DNA of 64,000 nucleotides from the NCBI RefSeq assembly GCF_028649535.1, contig NZ_JAQSJE010000004.1:1-64000 (forward strand), in the 5' to 3' direction. The notes under the pieces were generated by a model. That model worked only from the letters and a program-made list of their open reading frames with translations. It was not told the DNA's origin and did no database searches. Below, piece after piece: positions 57,052-64,000 of the stretch (position 1 is its first letter; each line of letters starts with the position of its first letter). Both the position numbers and the translations under genes were made by a program. The stretch is from Mannheimia cairinae (GTDB lineage Bacteria > Pseudomonadota > Gammaproteobacteria > Enterobacterales > Pasteurellaceae).

Positions 57052-60045
57052 TTAATTATTTGTTGAGCGTGGGGCAGATTGCACCTGACTTACGGCACTA
57101 GTATAACCACCAAATCCTTTGCCATAAAAATAGTATTTTGAATGTTGCCATTCTGTAATAACTACTTTTTCTGAGGTTTCTTCAACAGCTTTAGCAACAG
57201 TCATCGCTGATTTTGTATGTTTAACTCGAGAGAAAGTACCCAGCTTACCTGTAAAATTATATTCACTTTCATAGCTGGAAACGGGAGTTTCAATTACTTG
57301 CGAATTTGCAGATATAATTGCAGGTGCTACTGTAGCTTGTGATTGGAATTTTCCTACACGTTCATTTTTCTCTTTTACTAAATCACGCTCAGAATGTTGA
57401 GAAACAACACTGCCAAAAGGAGCAATATGTTCTTTCACATCTGATTTTTGGATATCAGGTTCTTGTGTTGAATCTATTTCTGTTTTTGGTTTATGTGCTT
57501 GTTCTAGCTTTTCTTTAACCAGATCTCGTTCAGTCGCCTGAGCAACAAAACCACCTAATGGAGCAACAGATGTTGTCTGTTTTGTGCTGACTTTTTTCTC
57601 TGTTTTTTCTGGCTCTGGTTGGGCTCTGTTTTCTTCTTGCTCTAACATTTCATCAACAGATAAGAACTGTACTTTCTCTTCTACTTTTGCTGATTTAACT
57701 GGCATAGCAAATTGAACCCAAACTTTACCACTTGCAAGCTCTGGAGATGCAACAGCTGAAGTTAATGGCATTGCTGAGGAGGCAACATTGACTCGTTGAT
57801 TTTCACGGCGACGCTGATTTCCTACACGTAAGTGGCGAGGTAAACGACGTTGGCGATTTTTATCACGTGTTTCATTGTTACTATTTTCTGTAGCAACTTC
57901 TGGTATTGCAAGCGGTTGAATTTGAGCTGTATTTTGCACATTTTCAGCTTCAACTGCTTTTTCAACTTCAACTGCTTTTTCTACTACAACTGGTACAGGT
58001 GTGGCCGATGTAACAACTGTTTCATTGGTTGTTGATTCGGTTGTTTCTACACGTACTTTTTTACGTAATTCACGACGTTGGCGACGTTCTGTTTGAACTT
58101 CTCGTTGAGTTGTACGAGCCTCAGTATTTTCAGTCATACCTGCAACTTCCTCTACTACGGCACGACGTTGTTTTTTCTCTGCTCGTGTTGCTTTTTCTTC
58201 TTGTTTTGCAGATTGATTTTGTTGTCTACGCTCCTGATTCTCTGTTCGAGAATGACGATTTTGACGTTCACGACGTTGTCGGCGATCACGTGGATTACGT
58301 TTTGGTTTCGGTTTTTCTTCAACTTTTTCTTCTTCTGCAAACCAACCTTTAATTGTTGCAATTAAACGAGTTAATAACGATGGTTTAGCTGGTTTTGCTG
58401 GGGTTGGAGAAGGTTGTAAATTAAGCTCAGAACTTTGTAATACAGATTCAACTGTAATTACAGGCTCATTACGAGTAACTAACGCATCATCATTATGATT
58501 ATGGTTGCAATGTTCGTCTTCTGTACGAGCTTCATAGTGCTTAGTTAAATGATAACTTAATGTTGGTGTTACTTCATTTTCACGTAAGCGGTAAACACTG
58601 AAGTGTGGGGTTTCCATACTTTCAGAAGGAACTACAACAATTTGTACATTATGACGTTTTTCAATACTTGAAATTGCACTACGCTTTTCGTTTAACAAGT
58701 AAGTCGCAATTTGTACCGGCACAATGGTGTGAACTTGAGCAGTATTTTCTTTAATCGCTTCTTCTTCTAGTAAACGTAGAATTGAAAGGGCGATAGATTC
58801 ATTATCACGTACTTTACCTGTGCCTTGGCAACGAGGGCAGATATGTGATGAAGCCTCACTTAATGACGGGCTTAAACGCTGACGACTCATTTCTAATAAA
58901 CCGAAACGTGAAATACGTGCAAATTGAATTCTTGCACGGTCTTGGCGAGTAGCCTCACGAATACGGTTTTCCACTTCACGTTGATGGCGAACTGGGGTCA
59001 TATCAATAAAGTCGATAACAATTAAACCGCCTAAGTCACGCAAGCGTAATTGGCGAGCAATTTCATCTGCCGCTTCTAAGTTTGTGTTTAAGGCTGTTTC
59101 TTCAATATCGCCACCACGGGTTGAGCGTGATGAGTTAATATCAATCGCCGTTAACGCTTCGGTTACATCAATAACGATTGAACCACCTGATGGTAAACGC
59201 ACTTCACGTTGGAAAGCTGATTCAATTTGTGATTCGATTTGATAATGGCTGAAAAGCGGGACTTCACCTTCGTATAAACGCACCCGGTTAATGAAATCCG
59301 GGCGAACTAAACGAATATGGTTTTTCGCTTTTTCAAATACTTTTTTATTATCAATAAGAATTTCGCCAATATCACGACGTAGGTAATCACGGATTGCACG
59401 CACAATTACATCACTTTCTTGATGAATTAAGAACGGGGCAGGGCGAGATTCCGCCGCTTTTTTGATAGCTTCCCAATGGTGTAAAAGAACTTTTAAGTCC
59501 CATTGTAATTCTTCAGGCGATTTGCCTACACCTGCGGTACGCACGATTAAGCCAACATCTTCAGGTACGTCTAGGCTATCTAATGCTTCTTTTAATTCTA
59601 AGCGTTCGTCGCCTTCAATACGGCGAGAAATACCGCCAGCACGAGGGTTGTTTGGCATTAACACAAGGTAGCTTCCAGCAAGTGAAATAAAAGTGGTTAA
59701 GGCTGCACCTTTGTTGCCACGCTCTTCTTTGCTAACTTGCACGATAACTTCTTGCCCTTCTTGGATAATATCTTTGATATTCGGGCGACCGTTAAAGACA
59801 TAGTCTTGAGGGAAATATTCACGTGAAATTTCTTTTAAAGGCAGGAATCCGTGACGTTCTGCACCGTAATCGACAAATGCAGCTTCAAGGCTTGGTTCAA
59901 CACGGGTGATTTTACCCTTGTAGATATTAGATTTTTTTTGTTCGTGACCTGGGCTTTCGATATCCAAGTCGAATAAACGCTGCCCATCAACAAGGGCAAC
60001 ACGCAACTCTTCTTTTTGAGTTGCATTGATTAACATTCTTTTCAT
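57052..60045 (-). CDS. rne: ribonuclease E
   Basis: A 997-residue endoribonuclease, the core of the RNA degradosome. The N-terminal half has the S1-type start ([19 protein letters not shown]), the DNase I-like catalytic part with the metal-binding aspartates in [16 protein letters not shown] and IVIDFIDM, and the zinc-link CPRCQGTGK near residue 405. The C-terminal half is low-complexity, arginine-rich and then E/V/T-rich, the scaffold for degradosome partners. E. coli Rne has 1061 residues. The regulator RraB is encoded at 2286-2720. Confidence 0.96.
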   Translation of the reverse strand: MKRMLINATQKEELRVALVDGQRLFDLDIESPGHEQKKSNIYKGKITRVEPSLEAAFVDYGAERHGFLPLKEISREYFPQDYVFNGRPNIKDIIQEGQEVIVQVSKEERGNKGAALTTFISLAGSYLVLMPNNPRAGGISRRIEGDERLELKEALDSLDVPEDVGLIVRTAGVGKSPEELQWDLKVLLHHWEAIKKAAESRPAPFLIHQESDVIVRAIRDYLRRDIGEILIDNKKVFEKAKNHIRLVRPDFINRVRLYEGEVPLFSHYQIESQIESAFQREVRLPSGGSIVIDVTEALTAIDINSSRSTRGGDIEETALNTNLEAADEIARQLRLRDLGGLIVIDFIDMTPVRHQREVENRIREATRQDRARIQFARISRFGLLEMSRQRLSPSLSEASSHICPRCQGTGKVRDNESIALSILRLLEEEAIKENTAQVHTIVPVQIATYLLNEKRSAISSIEKRHNVQIVVVPSESMETPHFSVYRLRENEVTPTLSYHLTKHYEARTEDEHCNHNHNDDALVTRNEPVITVESVLQSSELNLQPSPTPAKPAKPSLLTRLIATIKGWFAEEEKVEEKPKPKRNPRDRRQRRERQNRHSRTENQERRQQNQSAKQEEKATRAEKKQRRAVVEEVAGMTENTEARTTQREVQTERRQRRELRKKVRVETTESTTNETVVTSATPVPVVVEKAVEVEKAVEAENVQNTAQIQPLAIPEVATENSNNETRDKNRQRRLPRHLRVGNQRRRENQRVNVASSAMPLTSAVASPELASGKVWVQFAMPVKSAKVEEKVQFLSVDEMLEQEENRAQPEPEKTEKKVSTKQTTSVAPLGGFVAQATERDLVKEKLEQAHKPKTEIDSTQEPDIQKSDVKEHIAPFGSVVSQHSERDLVKEKNERVGKFQSQATVAPAIISANSQVIETPVSSYESEYNFTGKLGTFSRVKHTKSAMTVAKAVEETSEKVVITEWQHSKYYFYGKGFGGYTSAVSQVQSAPRSTNN

Positions 60046-60419
60046 TGTGTTTTCTCGATTATTTTGTTGTTTTTTTACACGGCTTTTATGCCAATAACGT
60101 TAGGAGTTTTTTTGCGTCTATCTCACGACTGTCTAAATTCCTAAAAAGTGCCGATTGTTGTCTTACGTTTACTTCTTCTTGTCTCAAAGAAACCGCAAAA
60201 TCAAACACTTAAGTAAGGCTTGCGAAAGTTTCTGCAAGCGGTTGTTTTTGCCAAATTTTTTGCAATTTTTTATTGCTTTTTTAAGGGCAAAAATAACGAG
60301 GTATTATCGCATTTTAATGTTTAAAAAGGCAAGGTAATTATTATGGGAATTGAGAGTTAATTTTATTTAAGAAGAGATGAAATGCTTTATATAAGCGGTT
60401 GAAATTTTGCATTTTTTTA
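60046..60419. other. rne upstream region with uptake signal
   Basis: 374 bases without a gene. A single uptake core with tail (GCAAGCGGTT...TTTGCAATTTT) lies at about 60232-60270. The part next to rne should hold its long leader, which in E. coli mediates autoregulation; I could not identify a specific hairpin. A second, weak core (ATAAGCGGTT) lies at 60391-60400, just before the mobile element. Confidence 0.55.
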
Positions 60420-60477
60420 CGGTATTATGTAGCAGTTGCACAAAGTCCGAAAATTGACTAATTTACCGCGTAAATTT

Positions 60478-60513
60478 AAATGCCTTTCCGAATGAAAATT
60501 GTGAAAGGCATTT
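60478..60513 (-). terminator. terminator next to the transposon end
   Basis: AAATGCCTTTC pairs with GAAAGGCATTT. It ends the minus-strand transposase transcript and matches the stem at the right end of the first transposon (37346-37382). Confidence 0.8.
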
Positions 60514-60667
60514 CTTTTACCTCAAATTCTAACTTCAACCTCGCAATTTTTCACATCAATTTTCCATTTTTTCAAATTCAAGGCGTAGCTAATCCTCTCA
60601 ACCTTTATTCAGGTAAGTTATTTCTTTCTATATAATTCTATCTAAGTCTATTAGCGTCTATACGATT

Positions 60668-61804
60668 CTATGCCGCCATCAGAATTTCATCGTATGCAGT
60701 TTGTTCTTCAAGTCGCTTAAAGTAGTGTGATGAAATTTCGTTAGGTGCAAAGGCTTTCACACCTAGAAGCTCACCTTCACGATGATTTCCCTGCCAATAA
60801 CCAACCCATTCTTTAAATGGCAGAACCCATAAACAACGTTTGAGGACATCTTCAAAAAGTTTACCGTTAGATTCTCGGCGATTATCTGAAAAGAATGCAG
60901 CTTGATTGGCATAGTGTAAGGCATATTTATTATCGGTTTTATGGTGTGTGCCACGCATTAAGTCGCGCATTCTGGCATTAAAGGATTCCGCAAGGTTATT
61001 ATTTACACCTTTCGCACTATAAGCCTCTTGATGATTCACCGACCAACGGGTGTAATGAAAATCAAGACTTTTATAAGCAGGGTTTTCATCACACATAATA
61101 TCACTGCCTGCTTTGACAAAGCGTTGATTTAATGCAAAAACAGTATCCGCATTTTCGGTATAATCCATTGCAACAATGGTACGATTTGCTCCAGATATAT
61201 TACTATCATTTGCAGCACGTTGTGTAATAGCGAATAGACAACGTTTAGTCGTTCTAAATTTAGGATATTTACGACCTTTCTTATCAGCTTTTTGACGTTG
61301 TTTATGATTGTTTTTACGAAAATTAGTTGGGCGCAAGGTAAAGTTGATCCACATTCCATCTTCGTGAATTTCGCCTGACAATGGACTTAAATCGCGCGTT
61401 TTAAATAAAGCTTCGCGAACTTTCCCACAAAGTACAAATGCCGTTTTGTAGTTCAAATTAAGATGACGACTAACATCAATCGCACTAATGCCTTTTGAGC
61501 TATTTACCATCATTAAGATGACAGCAAGAATATCGACTAAATCAACTTTATGAAAGGCAAAGGCTGTATTTGTTGTAATATAAAAATGGCGTTTGCAATG
61601 TTTACAACACCAACGTTTACGAGAAGGAAGGAAATAGGCTTCGTGGCGAATACCACAATGCGGACAGCATACATCACGAATATTATCAGGGCTTCCCCAA
61701 CGGTGAGTTTTAAAAAGGTGAAAAGCATCTTCTTCAGTAAGGCGTAAAATATCTTTTAAATTGATGTTTTTTGATTTGCTTGAAAGTAAATAATGTTGAG
61801 CCAT
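60668..61804 (-). CDS. IS1595-family transposase (copy 3)
   Basis: A 378-residue transposase with zinc-ribbon cysteines C47, C50, C67 and C70 and core motifs GEIHEDGMW, MCDENPAYKS and NNLAESFNARMRD. It is related to, but clearly different from, copies 1 and 2. The ATG at 61804 has AAGGAAATT in front; an earlier ATG at 61828 does not. There is no passenger gene on its 3' side. It points to the 60420 end. Confidence 0.92.
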   Translation of the reverse strand: MAQHYLLSSKSKNINLKDILRLTEEDAFHLFKTHRWGSPDNIRDVCCPHCGIRHEAYFLPSRKRWCCKHCKRHFYITTNTAFAFHKVDLVDILAVILMMVNSSKGISAIDVSRHLNLNYKTAFVLCGKVREALFKTRDLSPLSGEIHEDGMWINFTLRPTNFRKNNHKQRQKADKKGRKYPKFRTTKRCLFAITQRAANDSNISGANRTIVAMDYTENADTVFALNQRFVKAGSDIMCDENPAYKSLDFHYTRWSVNHQEAYSAKGVNNNLAESFNARMRDLMRGTHHKTDNKYALHYANQAAFFSDNRRESNGKLFEDVLKRCLWVLPFKEWVGYWQGNHREGELLGVKAFAPNEISSHYFKRLEEQTAYDEILMAA

Positions 61805-62261
61805 TGCGAATTTCCTTGTGTAGTACAAGGCATTCGAGATTTGCTAAACGCCAGACACAAAAAAACGCCCACCTGAAGAAATCAGATCGGCTCAAAGCGT
61901 TTATGCCTCGAATACCGTACCACCACAAGAAACTTGTGGAGGAAATTCAATAAACCGAAAGATGGAATACTAATTCCTATTAGCCAAAACTATTTGAGCT
62001 AGGTGGTTTATCTAGCTTTCCGATAAATATCAATATCGAACAAGCAATAGTAAAATAATTCGCAAAAATAAGTGTATTCAAGTGATGTAAGCTAATCACC
62101 TACCAATATAGTTTAGTAAAAAATTGAAATCAAGCGAAAATGAAAAAATTTTTTCTAGAATGACTTTAAATGTAAAGCAATTTTATCTGAGTTATGTTAC
62201 TCATCGTCTATGGTTGGACTGTTTTTTTATGTATATTACTAAAAAAATATTTTCTAAGACT
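61805..62261. other. 457-base gap between transposase and controller gene
   Basis: No convincing gene is visible. A small stem, CCACaagaaacttGTGG, is near 61922-61938. The last 140 bases are an open but non-family extension of the XRE frame. It must contain promoters for both directions, but none stands out. Confidence 0.5.
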
Positions 62262-62477
62262 ATGAAAAGTGAAGTTTTAGTTACCTTTGGTAATAGGGTA
62301 AAAATGTTAAGAGAACAAAATGGATTGTCTCAAGAAGAGTTTGCTTATAGATCTGGTTTGGATAGAAGTTATATTTCTGGAGTTGAAAATGGAAGAAGAA
62401 ATATATCTTTAAAAGCCATATATTCCATAGCAGAAGCTTTAGATATTACGTTAATGGAACTATTTGAAAATATATAA
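62262..62477 (+). CDS. XRE-family controller protein of a restriction-modification system
   Basis: A 71-residue HTH_3 protein: VTFGNRVKMLREQNGLSQEEFAYRSGLDRSYISGVENGRRN, described here by its parts (GLSQEEFAYRSGLDRSYIS is the helix-turn-helix). Size and layout match C proteins, which delay nuclease synthesis until methylation is established. The ATG at 62262 gives the typical C-protein length; an ATG at 62229 is possible. The nuclease gene follows after 12 bases. Confidence 0.85.
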   Translation: MKSEVLVTFGNRVKMLREQNGLSQEEFAYRSGLDRSYISGVENGRRNISLKAIYSIAEALDITLMELFENI

Positions 62478-62489
62478 CTTAGAGCTTAT

Positions 62490-63293
62490 ATGAATATTAA
62501 TTCTGATTTAGTTAATTTTTGTGATTTGTATAATTTGCCATTTAATCATCTCGGTGCAATTCTCAAAGATCCAAAAGTTATACCTATGATTAGGGGAAAA
62601 GCGTTTGAATTTTCAGTTGCTGACAAACTTTCGACTATTTTATCTAATGAAATATGGAAAATTGAAAAACCATTTTTAAATCCCCAATTAGGTTATCACG
62701 ATCAAGATGTATTGATAACCCATATTCCTAGTAACAAGAAAATATCAATTGAATGCAAACTATCAGCAAAAGGAAGAATTAAATCTAATAATAGTGGATA
62801 TATTCTTTCAGTCAAATGTATGCGCAGTCGGACATTAGGTGAAGAATTAGCAAGCAGACTTGCTCCTGAAAGAGGTGTCCCAAAAGATAGCTTGTTAGTT
62901 CATAATGATCAGTATCTTTCATCTGATTTTGATTTTGTTATAACATCATTAGCCAATGTCTTTTATGCGACCAATTCCAATGGTATCTTTGTTTGGTCTC
63001 CTTCTGAGGCTGGTTTAAAATTTTTATATTCTAAGTATGGAATAAATAAAACAGATAAAGGTTATCAGGATTTAGCATTTAATGATATGTACGTTGCTTC
63101 ATCTCACGCTTTAGCAATATCTAACAATGGAAATATATGTACTAGGAAAAAATGTGATAATAAATTAAATTGTAAATTTATTCCAAATTATCCTTTAATT
63201 GAATTTGATAAAAATGCAAATGTCATTCAGGATAAATGGTTTCATATAAGTGAAATAGAGCATCGTTTACTTAAACATATAGGGGAGTATTAA
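62490..63293 (+). CDS. putative type II restriction endonuclease
   Basis: A 267-residue protein. D73 (HDQDVLIT) and E88/K90 (ISIECKLS) fit a PD-(D/E)xK core. Downstream are SVKCMRSRTLG and a cysteine pair in CTRKKC...CKF that could bind zinc. Its position between a C protein and an adenine methyltransferase makes a restriction nuclease the best reading, but I cannot name the specificity. The methyltransferase gene is convergent with it. Confidence 0.7.
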   Translation: MNINSDLVNFCDLYNLPFNHLGAILKDPKVIPMIRGKAFEFSVADKLSTILSNEIWKIEKPFLNPQLGYHDQDVLITHIPSNKKISIECKLSAKGRIKSNNSGYILSVKCMRSRTLGEELASRLAPERGVPKDSLLVHNDQYLSSDFDFVITSLANVFYATNSNGIFVWSPSEAGLKFLYSKYGINKTDKGYQDLAFNDMYVASSHALAISNNGNICTRKKCDNKLNCKFIPNYPLIEFDKNANVIQDKWFHISEIEHRLLKHIGEY

Positions 63294-63305
63294 AATAATT
63301 ATTTT

Positions 63306-63360
63306 AATTTGGCATACAGGTGTTAAAAACATAAGTTATTTCCCCTGTTATGCCAAATTT
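63306..63360. terminator. long inverted repeat between nuclease and methyltransferase genes
   Basis: AATTTGGCATACAGG at 63306-63320 pairs with CCTGTTATGCCAAATT at 63344-63359 with one bulge. It would stop transcripts from both convergent genes, and keep readthrough antisense RNA from either gene low. Confidence 0.8.
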
Positions 63361-63362
63361 AT

Positions 63363-64000
63363 TTATATATCTAAGTCGATTTGGCTATTTGAATGATTTA
63401 TATGATAGTTAGTTATAAAAATTTCCTTTCCTTTATATCTACTACCTCTTTTTTCTTCTTTAATTTTATTTTTTGTTTGGTCGTCAGTTCTGTTTATTGT
63501 GTAGTTCCACTCTTTATCAACAATTGAATTTGCCCAATCATATAGCTCTCTAACCTCTTCAGAGTTATCATAAGTGATTAAAAATTTTAATCTATCTTTA
63601 TTCCGATATAAACATTTTTTAAGCCTATAATGATCTTCTTTATTAAAGGAATAAGTATAGAACTTGTCTTGATCCGCATTGAAATATGGAGGATCAATAA
63701 ATAAAAAAGCATTATCTGGTGCATTATCAATAATAATTTCAAAATCTAAATTATTAAATTCTACCCCTTGTAGCTTTGAAGATGTTTTAAGAATACTATT
63801 TCCCCAATTTTCAGGTCTCATACTATATTTGTCACCGTAGCCCCAATAACAATTTTTAGGATTCATAATACCAGAATATGAAGTTCTATTTAAATAGTAC
63901 CACCTCGCTGCTTTTTCTAATTCATCTTTAGGTGAAAACTCATTTTTATACCAATGATGTCTTTCTTTTAATGCTTTTTCATCTTTTAAAAAATCTATTA
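63363..64000 (-). CDS. DNA adenine methyltransferase (D12 class), partial
   Basis: The frame is open from 63363 to the window edge, so the true start lies beyond 64000. The visible 212 residues include ELEKAARWYYLNRTSYSG, typical of D12-class enzymes, and the catalytic motif FIDPPYFNADQDKFYTYSF. The family methylates adenine at N6. The missing N-terminus should hold the S-adenosylmethionine-binding FxGxG motif. It is the protecting partner of the convergent putative nuclease. An internal ATG at 63866 is not the start. Confidence 0.87.
   Translation of the reverse strand, partial: IDFLKDEKALKERHHWYKNEFSPKDELEKAARWYYLNRTSYSGIMNPKNCYWGYGDKYSMRPENWGNSILKTSSKLQGVEFNNLDFEIIIDNAPDNAFLFIDPPYFNADQDKFYTYSFNKEDHYRLKKCLYRNKDRLKFLITYDNSEEVRELYDWANSIVDKEWNYTINRTDDQTKNKIKEEKRGSRYKGKEIFITNYHINHSNSQIDLDI

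Larger units (their letters stand above)
60420..64000. mobile_element. second IS1595-type element, left end, with type II restriction-modification cargo (runs off the window)
   Basis: 60420-60445 is identical to the 26-bp end at 28061-28086. Inside, at the same distance as in the first element, lies a related terminator stem, then a minus-strand IS1595-family transposase, then an XRE gene, a putative restriction nuclease and a methyltransferase. No inverse end was found before 64000, so the right end must lie outside. The flank on the left is TTTTTTTA, a candidate 8-bp duplication that cannot be confirmed here. Confidence 0.75.

Noticed and set aside
57850-58365. Several overlapping plus-strand frames opposite the rne C-terminal half
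   Set aside because: They mirror the low-complexity arginine/glutamate-rich part of RNase E and have no ribosome-binding sites or family features.
60155-60337. Possible 60-codon gene upstream of rne
   Set aside because: Composition is random-like, it contains an uptake signal, and no ribosome-binding site precedes it.
62124-62261. N-terminal extension of the XRE controller from TTG 62124
   Set aside because: The extra 46 residues are hydrophobic and not family-like; controller proteins are usually about 70-100 residues and start close to the helix-turn-helix.

Overview
The window is bacterial, low in G+C, and almost certainly from the Pasteurellaceae, in the branch that uses the Apl-type DNA uptake signal (core ACAAGCGGT), such as Mannheimia, Actinobacillus or Bibersteinia. 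That core, with its A/T-rich tail, recurs between genes throughout, and the protein set (rsmC, dusA, his and leu genes, rne, kbp) fits. The species cannot be fixed from the sequence alone.

Layout. 1-285: end of an rRNA operon (5S rRNA and terminator). 396-17089: housekeeping genes, including a ZIP metal transporter, engB, rraB, tusA/pepQ, fxsA, an EamA permease, rluE, nudC, a compact class I ribonucleotide reductase pair (nrdB-nrdA) under two NrdR boxes, dusA, leuCD, an oppA gene broken by a frameshift, acyP, rimI and holD. 17243-27007: rsmC, then a histidine operon with a clear His leader peptide and attenuator. The first gene after the attenuator is not hisG but a RhuM-Fic protein, followed by hisC, hisB, hisH, hisA, hisF and hisIE. 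hisG and hisD are absent from the window. A GNAT gene, a GIY-YIG nuclease gene, a nuclease remnant and three GTAG-type palindromic repeats are wedged into the operon.

27013-48240 is a defence island between hisIE and valS. A decayed IS256-type element sits on the hisIE stop codon, with an 8-bp target duplication (TAATAAAA). It is split by a 9.37-kb transposon (28061-37432) with 26-bp perfect inverted ends and its own 8-bp duplication (GTAATATA). That transposon has two IS1595-family transposases near its ends, small passenger genes, a regulator and a type III restriction-modification system. The mod gene is out of frame at an 8-bp tandem repeat in a way that three copies would restore, so phase variation is likely. 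An IS3-family element follows, then a two-gene system that I read as Druantia type III (druH, druE). The Druantia genes lie between two copies of the valS 3' end.

48240-60045: valS, a DUF4268 protein, a lipoprotein and a zeta-like ATPase with a 56-codon partner (between related repeats), elaA, holC, kbp, a lipoprotein with 29-residue repeats, and rne. 60420-64000: the start of a second element with the same 26-bp end, a third IS1595-family transposase, and a type II restriction-modification cassette (controller, nuclease, convergent adenine methyltransferase running off the window). The recurring theme is that one IS1595-type end has delivered two different restriction-modification systems.
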